Assembly: GCA_015059715.1 (NCBI GenBank)
Contig: SUZV01000006.1
Span: forward strand, 52,491-116,490
Reading direction: 5' to 3'
Origin: Rikenellaceae bacterium
Lineage (GTDB): Bacteria > Bacteroidota > Bacteroidia > Bacteroidales > Rikenellaceae
DNA length: 64,000 nucleotides
This document shows, piece by piece, positions 44,036-52,906 of the stretch. Numbering within the stretch: the stretch's first letter is position 1; each line of letters begins with the position of its first letter. The notes under the pieces were generated by a model. The model did no database searches. It saw nothing but the letters and a program-made list of their open reading frames with translations, and was not told where the DNA came from. The position numbers were made by a program, and so were the translations under genes.

Positions 44036-45424
44036 ATGAAACGATTACTACTACTCGCCATAGCCTTTATGGCTGTGGGTGCGCTACAGGCGCAACAGGA
44101 CAATGGCGGCATAAGTGCCGAGATGCTTAACCAGATACGCCAGGGCGAAAGCCAAAGCTTGGCCGAGAAGGCAGCACGTAACGCCTTGGCACTAAACCCA
44201 ATATCGGAGCTCGCAACAAATGCCGATAACTTAGCGATGATAGACACCTCGTTCTCGCATCGCGTAAAGACCAAAGGCATAACCAATCAGTATCAGTCGG
44301 GCCGCTGCTGGCTATTTACAGGCCTTAACGTGCTACGTGCCAAGATGATTGACCAGTATGACCTTGCATCGCTTGAGTTCTCGCAGAACTACCTCTTCTT
44401 CTACGACCAGCTGGAGAAGTGTAACCTCTTCCTTCAGGCCGTTATCGACACCAAACACCTCGACATAGAGCATCGTCAAGTGGAGTGGCTATTCAAGAAC
44501 CCACTGAGCGATGGTGGACAGTTTACAGGTGTGTCGAACCTCATAATGAAGTATGGCCTTGTGCCTGCGGAGGTGATGCCCGAGAACTACCAGTCGAACA
44601 ATACAGCACAGATATCGAACCTCCTAAAGCTAAAGTTGCGCGAGTATGGTCTTAAGCTACGCGACCAGCGCGACCGCCGCGCACCTGTGGCACTCAAAAC
44701 CGAGATGCTAAAGGAGATATACTCGATGTTGGTACGCGCCTACGGTGTGCCCCCAACCGAATTCGAGTGGACACTACGCAACAAGGATGGCGAGATAATA
44801 AGCACAAAGCTCTATACCCCACAATCGTTCTACAAAGAGTATTTCGGTGATATAGACCTTGAGAACGACTTCGTGATGGTTATGAACGACCCAACACGCG
44901 AATACCACAAAGTATACGAGATAGAGTATGACCGCCACGTCTACGATGGCGACAACTGGCTATACCTAAACTTGCCAATTGAGGAGGTTAAGGCCTTGGC
45001 GATAGCCTCAATAAAGGATAACACCGCGATGTACTTCTCGTGCGACGTGGGTAAGTACCTACTCTCGAAGAAGGGCACGCTCGACATCCGTAACTTCGAC
45101 TATGAGGCACTTATGGGGGTAGAGTTCCCAATGAACAAGGAGGAGCGCGTGCGCACCTTCGCCAGTGGCTCGTCACACGCCATGACACTCATCGCCGTAG
45201 ACCTCGACGAGGAGGGTAACCCCAAGAAGTGGATGGTAGAGAATAGCTGGGGCGCAACATCGGGTTGGCAGGGCAACCTCATAATGACAGACGAATGGTT
45301 CGAGGAGTATATGTTCCGCGTAGTGGTAGACAAGAAGTATATCCCCGAAGAGACACTTAAGCTCCTCGACCAGAAGCCAACGATGTTGCCTTCGTGGGAC
45401 CCAATGTTCTCATACGAAGAGTAA
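44036..45424 (+). CDS. C1-family aminopeptidase (bleomycin hydrolase/PepC-like), exported
   Basis: 462 residues. Signal peptide MKRLLLLAIAFMAVGALQAQ. The papain-type catalytic set of the bleomycin hydrolase branch is present: nucleophile Cys91 in NQYQSGRCWLFTGLNVLRAK, His in SGSSHAMTLIAVDLDEEG, Asn in KWMVENSWGATSG. Cytosolic in most bacteria, but here a signal peptide directs it out, as in other Bacteroidota homologues. It likely trims peptides in the periplasm. First gene of a plus-strand run of four (CYTH, DUF362, hypothetical). Confidence 0.93.
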   Translation: MKRLLLLAIAFMAVGALQAQQDNGGISAEMLNQIRQGESQSLAEKAARNALALNPISELATNADNLAMIDTSFSHRVKTKGITNQYQSGRCWLFTGLNVLRAKMIDQYDLASLEFSQNYLFFYDQLEKCNLFLQAVIDTKHLDIEHRQVEWLFKNPLSDGGQFTGVSNLIMKYGLVPAEVMPENYQSNNTAQISNLLKLKLREYGLKLRDQRDRRAPVALKTEMLKEIYSMLVRAYGVPPTEFEWTLRNKDGEIISTKLYTPQSFYKEYFGDIDLENDFVMVMNDPTREYHKVYEIEYDRHVYDGDNWLYLNLPIEEVKALAIASIKDNTAMYFSCDVGKYLLSKKGTLDIRNFDYEALMGVEFPMNKEERVRTFASGSSHAMTLIAVDLDEEGNPKKWMVENSWGATSGWQGNLIMTDEWFEEYMFRVVVDKKYIPEETLKLLDQKPTMLPSWDPMFSYEE

Positions 45425-45433
45425 TATAGAGCT

Positions 45434-45916
45434 ATGGCACAGGAGATTGAGCGTAAGTTTTTAGTCGTGGGCGAGTTTAAACACCTCGCCCACCGCTCTA
45501 TGCGTCTCACACAGGGATACATAGCCTCGGGGCGACGTACCGTGCGTGTACGCCTAAGCGACGACAAGGCGTGGCTCACGATTAAAGGACCTTCGCTCGA
45601 TGGAGGATTGTCGCGCTTCGAGTGGGAGATGGAGATAGAGCCGAAGAGGGCCTTGGAGCTCCTTCCGTTAGTCGAGGGCACACTCATTGATAAGCGTAGA
45701 TACCTCATCGAGGTCGATGGCCACACCTTCGAGGTCGACGAGTTCTATGGCGATAACCTTGGCTTAGTCATCGCCGAGGTCGAGCTACGCAACATAGACG
45801 AAACATTCACTCGCCCTGAATGGTTAGGACGTGAGGTGACAGGCGAAAAACGATTCTACAACTCACACCTCCGCGCCCACCCATACACCGAGTGGAGCGA
45901 CGAGGAGCGCAGATAA
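45434..45916 (+). CDS. CYTH-domain protein (inorganic triphosphatase-like)
   Basis: 160 residues, entire CYTH tunnel fold. The signature ExExK is at the start (QEIERKFLVVG), followed by charged strand residues (TVRVRLSDDKAWLTIKG, RFEWEMEIEP, IDKRRYLIEVDG, LVIAEVELRNIDE) that line the triphosphate tunnel. Bacterial members usually hydrolyse inorganic triphosphate or thiamine triphosphate. Nine bp after the C1 peptidase stop. Confidence 0.92.
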   Translation: MAQEIERKFLVVGEFKHLAHRSMRLTQGYIASGRRTVRVRLSDDKAWLTIKGPSLDGGLSRFEWEMEIEPKRALELLPLVEGTLIDKRRYLIEVDGHTFEVDEFYGDNLGLVIAEVELRNIDETFTRPEWLGREVTGEKRFYNSHLRAHPYTEWSDEERR

Positions 45917-45938
45917 CAACACACAAAACACAAACAAT

Positions 45939-46904
45939 ATGAAACGATTGGCATTACTACTTTTAGGCACTGCCGTATTGGCAGGATGCTGCAACGCTAA
46001 TAGAGAGAGCGACGAGCTCCCAAAGGTCTATATGACCACAGAGATTACACCCGAGGGCTTGGTAAAGGTATACGAGGCTTTGGGTACTAAGGCCGAGGGC
46101 AAGGTTGCTGTCAAGATATCGACAGGCGAGCCTGGCGGAAAGAACTACCTCAAACCCGAGCTTATAGGCCAGCTTGTGCGCTCTGTTGATGGCACCATAG
46201 TAGAGTGCAACACCGCCTATCGTGGTCGTAGGTTCTCTTCCGACGAACACCTCAAGGCGGCACGCGAGCACGGCTTCTTCGAGATTGCCAATGTCGACAT
46301 TATGGATAGCGAGGGCGAGATTAAGATTCCTGTGCAGGACACTACACACCTTAAGTACAACCTCGTGGGCAAAAACATCGCAAACTACGACTTTATGATT
46401 AACCTCGCACACTTCAAGGGTCACGCGATGGGTGGCTTCGGCGGCGTACTCAAGAATCAATCCATAGGCGTAGCATCGCGCAATGGCAAGGCCTACATCC
46501 ACTCTGTAGGCATAACAGAGAACCCCGACGAGATGTGGGCACACGTAGATGACCAGATAGGCTTCTTAGAGTCTATGGCCGCAGCGGCACAATCGGTACA
46601 CGAATACTTCGGCGAGGGCGACATAGTATATATCAACGTGATGAACAATATGTCTATCGACTGCGACTGTAGCTCGCACCCTGCCGACCCACTACTTAAG
46701 GATGTTGGCATACTGGCCTCGACAGACCCCGTAGCCTTGGACCAGGCGTGCTTAGATATCGTCATGGGCATCACCCCCGAGGAGGGTAACGACAATGGTC
46801 CACTACTTGAGCGTATCAAGGAGCGTCACGGCACCCACATCGTCGACTATGCCGAGAAGATAGGACTCGGCTCGAAGCAGTATGAGCTTGTAAATATCGA
46901 CTGA
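45939..46904 (+). CDS. DUF362 lipoprotein
   Basis: 321 residues. Lipoprotein signal MKRLALLLLGTAVLAGC. The body is DUF362: VAVKISTGEPGGKNYLKPEL, FMINLAHFKGHAMGGFGGVL, KNQSIGV, and GILASTDPVALDQACLDIVM. Many DUF362 proteins carry a ferredoxin domain; this one does not, having only a small Cys pair (DCDCSS). Function unknown. 22 bp after the CYTH gene. Confidence 0.88.
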   Translation: MKRLALLLLGTAVLAGCCNANRESDELPKVYMTTEITPEGLVKVYEALGTKAEGKVAVKISTGEPGGKNYLKPELIGQLVRSVDGTIVECNTAYRGRRFSSDEHLKAAREHGFFEIANVDIMDSEGEIKIPVQDTTHLKYNLVGKNIANYDFMINLAHFKGHAMGGFGGVLKNQSIGVASRNGKAYIHSVGITENPDEMWAHVDDQIGFLESMAAAAQSVHEYFGEGDIVYINVMNNMSIDCDCSSHPADPLLKDVGILASTDPVALDQACLDIVMGITPEEGNDNGPLLERIKERHGTHIVDYAEKIGLGSKQYELVNID

Positions 46905-46910
46905 ATAGCT

Positions 46911-47426
46911 ATGCGTGTGGCAGTCGAGAGGCTCCTCGACCGCTACCCCGAGGCCACACTCCAGGATATCTACAAGACGATGTTTCAGGACCGCTTTGGC
47001 ACAGCACACCTGCTCTCGGAGCGCAGTGTAGTGCGTGGCTACATCGCTAAGGAGGTGGAGCACGCAGAGGGCGAGTGTCAGAAGTATTACGAGGCATGCG
47101 GCTGGCGCGGCAACTATGTCCGCGTGGACCTTTGCGTGGTGCGTGACGGAGTGATGAACATAGATGAGCTTACCGATAGGTTTATGCGTAGCGCAGAGTA
47201 CGGACCAAAGATAGATAGCACAGCATTAGAGGTGTGGCAGCACGAGTGGACAACCATAAGCACCGTATGCCGCGACCTGCTCGTTGAGATTGACGGCTAC
47301 CAGCAGGACTCTACCAACATTGCGGAGCTTATAGCCTCGGGCAGATATGTCTTACACCACAGCCGTAGGTATAACGAGGCCTACAACCCCCACTACCGCA
47401 TAGTACACAAATCATTGATACCTTAA
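46911..47426 (+). CDS. Conserved hypothetical protein, 171 aa
   Basis: A soluble protein with no recognised domain: MRVAVERLLDRYPEATLQDI then YKTMFQDRFGTAHLL at the N-terminus, and VLHHSRRYNEAYNPHYRIVH at the C-terminus, with conserved-looking Arg, His and Tyr. Six bp after the DUF362 stop, so likely cotranslated. A terminator hairpin follows directly. Confidence 0.8.
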   Translation: MRVAVERLLDRYPEATLQDIYKTMFQDRFGTAHLLSERSVVRGYIAKEVEHAEGECQKYYEACGWRGNYVRVDLCVVRDGVMNIDELTDRFMRSAEYGPKIDSTALEVWQHEWTTISTVCRDLLVEIDGYQQDSTNIAELIASGRYVLHHSRRYNEAYNPHYRIVHKSLIP

Positions 47427-47430
47427 AAGT

Positions 47431-47456
47431 TAGAGGTTGCTTTCGGGCAACCTCTA
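47431..47456 (+). terminator. Terminator of the C1 peptidase-DUF362 operon
   Basis: TAGAGGTTGC (47431-47440) pairs with GCAACCTCTA (47447-47456) around TTTCGG, then CTTTAT. It begins 5 bp after the stop of the 171-aa gene. Confidence 0.8.
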
Positions 47457-47484
47457 CTTTATCTCCTTAGCCGTAAGCCAAAGG

Positions 47485-47775
47485 CTACCTATTGCGTGCC
47501 CAGGTCTCCTGCAAGATGCCGAAGATTATGGCTACGCCAACAATAACACCTACAAAGATTTTGTGGTACTCCTCAAAAATAACCACAAAGGGCAGTATCA
47601 GCGATATCACAACCATCACAACGCCACTAATCACACGTAGACGCATAAGGTTATAACGCTCGCTATTGCGTCGATAGGACTTAATGGCCCAGTCGGCCTT
47701 GCCGAGCAATGTAGCCACGCCAAGCAACGCAATCAGCAGCGCAGCAACAACCATTATAATAGCATCAACACTCAT
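47485..47775 (-). CDS. DUF3784 membrane protein (copy 2)
   Basis: 96 residues with three hydrophobic helices. The loop GKADWAIKSYRRNSERYNLM and the C-terminal FGILQETWARNR match DUF3784 and the second copy at 49368-49664 (GRGDWMISAIAFNEDGEKYD and LLDRFWARNR). Function unknown. It ends the SPFH operon, 17 bp after the S41 peptidase. Confidence 0.85.
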   Translation of the reverse strand: MSVDAIIMVVAALLIALLGVATLLGKADWAIKSYRRNSERYNLMRLRVISGVVMVVISLILPFVVIFEEYHKIFVGVIVGVAIIFGILQETWARNR

Positions 47776-47792
47776 ATATTCAATATTTTAAG

Positions 47793-49340
47793 TTATTCCA
47801 TTGCGGGGCGGTAGATAGTATCCCAGAGGTAGCTATCATCCTCGCTCTTAGCACTATTGTTTCGTTCCAGGCTATAGTTTCTTACTATCCACTCCCAGAG
47901 CATGTCGCCCTCTGCGTTACGCAGGTCAAGCTCGACATCGGGCACGATATACTCCGTATCGCGAGCCTTGGCATCTGGGCGCACAAAGCGTTTATGGCTC
48001 ACAGTGGCTATAGTCTTAGTATTTGGCAGCGTGCAGTAGAGCAAATCTCCGTAGTGGCTGGGCCTGCCTCCCGAGGGCTGGCCAACGATAATGCCCAAGC
48101 CATTGTCACGCGCCATAGTAAGCAGTAGCGTGGCACTGCTAAACGACTCTCTACCCTCAACAAAGATGACATTACCTCGAAATATACGCTCCGCATCGCG
48201 ATTTAGGATATGTCGCGTAGAGTCCTGCGCAGGCACAACATCGGCACTCTGCTCACGGTTATGGTCGAAACGCCACATATCGTAGACCTTACCAACCTCA
48301 AGCGGCTCGCCATCGTAGGTAAACTCTCGATAGTATGGGTATATCGTACTGAGAAGCTCCGAGATACGAACCTCCACACCATACCTTTTAAGCTCGGCGT
48401 ATGGTAGCAACCACGACAGCAGCACATCGCCAAGGGCACTATTACCTCCAGCGTTATACTGAAGGTCTACGACAAGTGTCTTGACACCCTTGGCAGCCAT
48501 CTCGGCCATCATCTCCGTAACAAAGCTATCGAAACGTGCCAGCTGCGTGTATTGTGGGTGCGTCACCCTATCGGCAAACTGATTAAATTGCAGATAGCAG
48601 ATACCCTCCGACTCGAAGATGGTGTAGTCGAAGAGCACATTACGTCTATCAGTAACATGTTTAGTATCACTCTGCAGTTGCGCTATTTTGAGCGTGTTGC
48701 GCTGTATAGGGGCCACCTCTACGGTTGTGCCATCGGTCAGCGTTAGCCTTAGAAGCTCATCATCCATACCGAGCAGCGACCAGAACTCCGTAAACATAAG
48801 GTAGTCCTTAACAAGATTCTCGAAGTTGACCTCGTTATCGGCACTCACAATCGCGCGAGCACTATGTAGCACCTTACGAAGCGGATGTCCGTTGATATGG
48901 GTCACACTCTTGCCAAGAAGTGCGCTAAGCTCCTCCGAGGTGACATCTATGATAGCGCACTTGTCGCCATCGATAGCCATTCGCACTGGAAATATCGTAT
49001 TCATATTTGTCCAGTACGATATAGCCGTATGTCCATCTCCAAGCTCGGCAGCAAGCCTTGCTAACATAAGTTTAAAGTCGGTATCATAGCCAAGCGTGGC
49101 ACACTCCTTATAGCCCTTACGCACCTTGCGCTCCAGCACCTTACGGTGCTTAGCATCGGCATAGTATGGGTGGACGGTTGCGAGCATATCTGCATATAGT
49201 AGTAGGTCTTGCTGGTAAGCATTACCCTCCTGATACTCCCTCGTAGCCTCCACTTCTGGATTACGATACTCCGAAATGTTCTGCGCACCGAGCGTAGCCA
49301 CGGCAACCATAGAGAGCAGTGTTAACAATATCTTTTTCAT
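47793..49340 (-). CDS. S41-family peptidase, exported
   Basis: 515 residues. Signal peptide MKKILLTLLSMVAVATLGAQ. An N-terminal helical region is followed by a PDZ-like part (about 130-190) and the TSP-like core: TLVVDLQYNAGGNSALGDVL, then NVIFVEGRESFSSATLLLTM with the candidate catalytic Ser, and IIVGQPSGGRPSHYGD. Typical of C-terminal-processing or tricorn-like peptidases in the periplasm. Flanked on both sides by DUF3784 genes. Confidence 0.88.
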   Translation of the reverse strand: MKKILLTLLSMVAVATLGAQNISEYRNPEVEATREYQEGNAYQQDLLLYADMLATVHPYYADAKHRKVLERKVRKGYKECATLGYDTDFKLMLARLAAELGDGHTAISYWTNMNTIFPVRMAIDGDKCAIIDVTSEELSALLGKSVTHINGHPLRKVLHSARAIVSADNEVNFENLVKDYLMFTEFWSLLGMDDELLRLTLTDGTTVEVAPIQRNTLKIAQLQSDTKHVTDRRNVLFDYTIFESEGICYLQFNQFADRVTHPQYTQLARFDSFVTEMMAEMAAKGVKTLVVDLQYNAGGNSALGDVLLSWLLPYAELKRYGVEVRISELLSTIYPYYREFTYDGEPLEVGKVYDMWRFDHNREQSADVVPAQDSTRHILNRDAERIFRGNVIFVEGRESFSSATLLLTMARDNGLGIIVGQPSGGRPSHYGDLLYCTLPNTKTIATVSHKRFVRPDAKARDTEYIVPDVELDLRNAEGDMLWEWIVRNYSLERNNSAKSEDDSYLWDTIYRPAME

Positions 49341-49367
49341 AGCTTTGTAGGTTTTAGTACTAATTAA

Positions 49368-49664
49368 TTATCTGTTTCTTGCCCAGAAGCGGTCAAGAAG
49401 TCCTCCGCAGATGCCTATAGCTAAGATTATAACAATCGATGCCGTCTTGCTAAACTCGAGCCATACGTCCAACCACGCAAATAGTAATAAGACGAGGGGC
49501 ATAACTGCCGAGACGATGCGCAAGCGCTTGATATCATACTTTTCGCCATCCTCATTAAAGGCGATAGCACTAATCATCCAGTCGCCACGGCCAAATAGTA
49601 TTGCCAAACACAGCAACGTAGCCACCAGCGAGGCGGCAATACCCAAAATAAACCACCAATTCAT
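49368..49664 (-). CDS. DUF3784 membrane protein (copy 1)
   Basis: 98 residues with three hydrophobic helices. GRGDWMISAIAFNEDGEKYD and the tail GLLDRFWARNR show it is a paralogue of the 96-aa gene on the other side of the S41 peptidase (47485-47775). 27 bp before the peptidase start. Function unknown. Confidence 0.85.
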   Translation of the reverse strand: MNWWFILGIAASLVATLLCLAILFGRGDWMISAIAFNEDGEKYDIKRLRIVSAVMPLVLLLFAWLDVWLEFSKTASIVIILAIGICGGLLDRFWARNR

Positions 49665-49676
49665 AACTCGATATAT

Positions 49677-50198
49677 TTAAAGGTACTCCATCTTACGGCG
49701 ACGCTTCTCGCGTAGGTGCATAGCAGCAATCTCTGCGCGCGAGCGGCGGCGTACAAAACGCAGGCGTAGGTAGCAGCCAAGGCACACTATCCACATAAGG
49801 GCTGAGGCTATTGACAAGTTACGTATAAGGGCCATATCATCTATCTCGCCAACCCAATAGAGAATCCAGGGGAAGAGCAACCACACCAAGGCTATCGCTG
49901 CCGAGGCCCACGTAGCCTTCTCCCAGCAGGGACGTGGTGCGCGACGACGAAACTCAAGGTAGATAGAGAGCACAAACACCACAAAACAGAGGGCCGAGAA
50001 GAGCCACTCAACATACGGCAAATCTATCTTTTCGATTATGCTATCGAAACTCAGCAGTGCCACTCCAGCCACCGTAATCATCACCGACGACAGCGTCAAC
50101 CTACCCTCGTCAGGCGACTTGCCGAGTCGGCGGCGTGCCGCAGAGCCTACAAGGTTGTAACGTCTCTTGAAGAGACTATATCTATTATTTAGTTTCAT
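49677..50198 (-). CDS. Hypothetical four-helix membrane protein with basic ends
   Basis: 173 residues from the ATG at 50198 (MKLNNRYSLFKRRYNLVGSA). A longer frame to 50246 would extend further into the upstream ribbon-helix-helix gene and adds only basic residues. Four hydrophobic helices (about 55-70, 80-100, 112-130, 140-160) sit between Arg-rich ends (RFVRRRSRAEIAAMHLREKR). I do not recognise the family. It overlaps the ribbon-helix-helix gene by 14 bp, so the two are translationally coupled. Confidence 0.7.
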   Translation of the reverse strand: MKLNNRYSLFKRRYNLVGSAARRRLGKSPDEGRLTLSSVMITVAGVALLSFDSIIEKIDLPYVEWLFSALCFVVFVLSIYLEFRRRAPRPCWEKATWASAAIALVWLLFPWILYWVGEIDDMALIRNLSIASALMWIVCLGCYLRLRFVRRRSRAEIAAMHLREKRRRKMEYL

Positions 50199-50391
50199 TG
50201 CTCGTCTCCTCCTTAGTTTGCTTCTTAGCGCGAGGCTTGCGGCCACTACGCCGCAAGGCCTCGGCTATAATCCATTGCAGCTGGCCATTCACCGAGCGAA
50301 ACTCATCCTCGCTCCACTTCTCGAGAGCCTCCATAGTCTCGCTATCGATGCGTAGCACAAAACTGCGTGTATTTGAATCCTTAGTAGCCAT
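50185..50391 (-). CDS. Arc/MetJ-type ribbon-helix-helix DNA-binding protein
   Basis: 68 residues. TRSFVLRIDSETMEALEKWS forms the beta ribbon and first helix, and SVNGQLQWIIAEALRRSGRK the second helix of an Arc-like RHH, followed by a basic tail. It likely binds DNA as a dimer on short palindromes. It sits between the SPFH gene and a membrane-protein gene. Paired 8-bp palindromes at the operon's promoter (51472-51490) are a plausible target. Confidence 0.85.
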   Translation of the reverse strand: MATKDSNTRSFVLRIDSETMEALEKWSEDEFRSVNGQLQWIIAEALRRSGRKPRAKKQTKEETSNETK

Positions 50392-50408
50392 AGGGGGAAA
50401 TGACTCTA

Positions 50409-51344
50409 TTAGTTATGCAGAGTACCTGTGTTAACCACTGGCTGAGCAGCCTCATCGGCACACAACACAACAAGAAGGTTGCTCACCATAGCCGCCTTGC
50501 GCTCCTCGTCGAGCTCTACGACCTCCTCGGTTGAAAGACGCTCCAAGGCTATCTTAACCATCGACACAGCACCCTCGACAATCTTCTCACGTGCCGAGAT
50601 GATAGCATCGGCCTGCTGGCGACGTAGCATAGCAGCAGCAATCTCGGGAGCATAGGCAAGATAGTTCAGGCGCGCCTCAACAACCTCGATACCAGCTATC
50701 GACAGACGCTCATTAAGCTCGTCGGTAAGCCTATCGTTTATCTCATCGCCACCCGAGCGAAGCGTTACCTCCTCGCTCTCGCCCTTAGTATTCTCGTCGT
50801 AGGCATACATACCTGCCACCTGACGTAGTGCCGAGTCGCTCTGAACAGCTACAAAGTTCTCCAATACGTTCATACGTGTATTTGACGTAGTGCCAACAAC
50901 CTCGGGAGCATCAATCTCGAATACTGCATTGTATGCACCATCGTTCTTAATCTTCCACACTACAACCAAGCCGATAAGGATAGGATTACCAGCCTTATCG
51001 TTAACCTTAATAGGGTCTACATTGAGGTTACGAGCACGCATCGAGAGCTTCTTGGCCGTCATAAATGGGTTAATCCACCAAAAACCTGTCTCGTAGAACG
51101 TACCACGATAGTTACCAAAGAAGAGCAATACGCGCGACTCGTTAGGCTCAAGCATAATGTAGCCAAAGAGCATCAAAAAGCTCACAATGGCCGACACGAT
51201 AAGTGTGACAAGAGCCCACAGAACAAATATCTCGCTATTAGCAAGCACCACGATAGAGTAAATCATTGCAGCCACGAGTGCAAGATTGACAACAAGGGCC
51301 ACGAAGCCATTAAGCTTCCAACCAGAATAAGTGTAATTTTTCAT
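50409..51344 (-). CDS. SPFH/band-7 domain membrane protein
   Basis: 311 residues. Two N-terminal hydrophobic helices ([20 protein letters not shown] and [20 protein letters not shown]), then SPFH at about 70-270: [60 protein letters not shown] and [20 protein letters not shown]. It belongs to the stomatin/HflK-like group that organises membrane microdomains and regulates proteases. An S41 peptidase in the same operon fits that association. Confidence 0.92.
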   Translation of the reverse strand: MKNYTYSGWKLNGFVALVVNLALVAAMIYSIVVLANSEIFVLWALVTLIVSAIVSFLMLFGYIMLEPNESRVLLFFGNYRGTFYETGFWWINPFMTAKKLSMRARNLNVDPIKVNDKAGNPILIGLVVVWKIKNDGAYNAVFEIDAPEVVGTTSNTRMNVLENFVAVQSDSALRQVAGMYAYDENTKGESEEVTLRSGGDEINDRLTDELNERLSIAGIEVVEARLNYLAYAPEIAAAMLRRQQADAIISAREKIVEGAVSMVKIALERLSTEEVVELDEERKAAMVSNLLVVLCADEAAQPVVNTGTLHN

Positions 51345-51471
51345 AGTCCCAAAGATTTAAAAGTTTATACCTATTTATACTATATCATCGACTCAACTAC
51401 CCTACAACCGTCGTCTACCCACCCTCGCACACTCGAACCCACAAACTTGGCGGAAACATCGGCGCACACTT

Positions 51472-51490
51472 TGATATCATTTTGATATCA
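51472..51490. promoter_or_regulatory. Two TGATATCA palindromes at the SPFH promoter
   Basis: TGATATCA, a perfect 8-bp palindrome, occurs at 51472-51479 and 51483-51490, with starts 11 bp apart. The second abuts the -7 element, so both straddle the predicted transcription start (about 51484). The geometry resembles tandem half-operators of Arc/MetJ-type repressors. Confidence 0.6.
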
Positions 51491-51521
51491 CAAAGGTAGC
51501 GCACAAAAATTAAATACGCAA
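51491..51521 (-). promoter_or_regulatory. Promoter of the SPFH-RHH-S41 operon
   Basis: TACCTTTG on the minus strand at 51498-51491, with a TTG at about 51521-51519 as -33. The leader would be ~140 nt. Confidence 0.65.
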
Positions 51522-51760
51522 GAAAAATTTGATATTTTTTTTGGGGGGGGGATGAAGATATTAAGAGCAGTTTAAGAGTAGTTCGCACCTGCGGTGCTAA
51601 AGAGCAGTTGAATGGTAGTAAGTAATGAGAAAGGAAAAGGGCAGTAAAGGCAAAGGGTAGCAAAGGCCGCAACAACGAAAACCCTTTATCTACCCTTTAG
51701 CAAGCTTCAGCTTGCGAACTACCCTTTAGCTCGCCCAAGGCGAGCACACTACCCTCTCAG

Positions 51761-51868
51761 CTTTAGCTGTCACCGCAAGGTGAAAAAAGCTTTAGCTATC
51801 ACCGCAAGGTGAAAAAAGCTTTAGCTGTCACCGTAAGGTGAAAAAAGCTTTAGCTGTCACCGCAAGGT
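51761..51868. repeat. Four tandem 29-bp repeats
   Basis: Copies begin at 51761, 51790, 51819 and 51848; the unit is CTTTAGCTGTCACCGCAAGG followed by TGAAAAAAG. It contains the inverted repeat CACC...GGTG. Just upstream, short hairpins GCAAGC-TTCA-GCTTGC and CTCGCC-CAA-GGCGAG each follow CTACCCTTTAG (about 51690-51745). The unit matches the hairpin at 40253-40290. Nothing coding is seen in 51345-51877. Confidence 0.9.
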
Positions 51869-51877
51869 AAACTACCG

Positions 51878-52873
51878 CTACTTACAACCTCGCACCTTAT
51901 CTAAATAGGACTTATTGACAATAACGCGGACCTCACGGTGCTTAACACGCAGCTCTACAGGCGTGCCACCATAGAGCTCGCCATCGACCTCCAGAGGGGT
52001 CTCGGGTGACGACTCGATGCGTATCTTACGGCCCTGTGCGTGGTGAACATGGCCAATAGAGTATATATTACCGTTAAAGAGGCGACGTATACGAAAGACA
52101 ACATGCCACCAGTGTACTGGACGAATCATCGTAACATCCAACAGACCATCGTCGACAACAGCCGCAGGGAGCTGCTGGATACCACCACCATTATAGCGTC
52201 CAACACCTATAGCAATGCTAAAGAGCAGACCGTTATAGACCAAGCGGTCATCAATCCACACCTTAACACCCGAGGCCTTATGCGAGAAGAAGGAGCGCAC
52301 CAAGCACCACATATACCCTCCACGACCTAAGTAACCCTTAGCCTTGCTCGTCAACGTGCGCTCGATGACCTTTGCATCAAAGCCCAGGCCTGCAACATTG
52401 GCCATATAGCGCGTCTGGCGATACTTCGACTCCTCGTAATCCACCTCGGCGACATCCTGAAGGAAGGTATAACCCTCCTTAATAGCGCGTATCGCCTCGG
52501 AATAGCGCGTAGGGATGCCATACATACGTATCCAGTCGTTACCCGTACCCGTAGATATCACCGCAATAGTGACATCCGAGGGGTGTACTACGCGCTGGAT
52601 AAAGAGACCATTGACAACCTCATGCAGAGTGCCATCGCCACCAACAACGATGATATGGCGAAAACCAGACTCTATGGCCGACACCGTAAGCTCGGCAGCG
52701 TGGTGCTTATGCTCCGAGAACACCGACTCACAGTGTATACCATTGTCGCGCAACAGCTTCGAGATAAGCGGAAAGTCAGTCAACCCCTTACCCGAACCAG
52801 ATACGGGGTTGACAATGACAAACCACTTTACCTCGGCCTGAACCGTAGGACAATCTAACGTTTGCTCCATCAT
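51878..52873 (-). CDS. Diacylglycerol kinase-family lipid kinase
   Basis: 331 residues. The DAGK catalytic fold is clear: FVIVNPVSGSGKGLTDFPLI, HIIVVGGDGTLHEVVNGLFI and VISTGTGNDWIRMYGIP, with VNVAG and LLFSIAIGVGRYNGGGIQQL in the second domain and LDVTMIRPV near the C-terminus. It phosphorylates a membrane lipid or long-chain base; the DgkB, YegS and sphingosine-kinase-like options cannot be separated. Gut Bacteroidota make sphingolipids, so a sphingoid substrate is possible. 33 bp downstream of pepD. Confidence 0.92.
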   Translation of the reverse strand: MMEQTLDCPTVQAEVKWFVIVNPVSGSGKGLTDFPLISKLLRDNGIHCESVFSEHKHHAAELTVSAIESGFRHIIVVGGDGTLHEVVNGLFIQRVVHPSDVTIAVISTGTGNDWIRMYGIPTRYSEAIRAIKEGYTFLQDVAEVDYEESKYRQTRYMANVAGLGFDAKVIERTLTSKAKGYLGRGGYMWCLVRSFFSHKASGVKVWIDDRLVYNGLLFSIAIGVGRYNGGGIQQLPAAVVDDGLLDVTMIRPVHWWHVVFRIRRLFNGNIYSIGHVHHAQGRKIRIESSPETPLEVDGELYGGTPVELRVKHREVRVIVNKSYLDKVRGCK

Positions 52874-52906
52874 AGCTCAGCAGCTTATGAAGACCTGTGC
52901 GAATAA

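Noticed and set aside
49677..50391. RHH gene plus overlapping neighbour as a toxin-antitoxin pair
   Set aside because: The partner is a four-helix membrane protein without toxin features; operon regulator fits better.
51415..51675. 86-codon minus-strand frame upstream of the SPFH gene
   Set aside because: It spans the promoter and palindromes and has no recognisable features.
51761..51868. 29-bp repeats considered as CRISPR
   Set aside because: Units are head to tail with no spacers.
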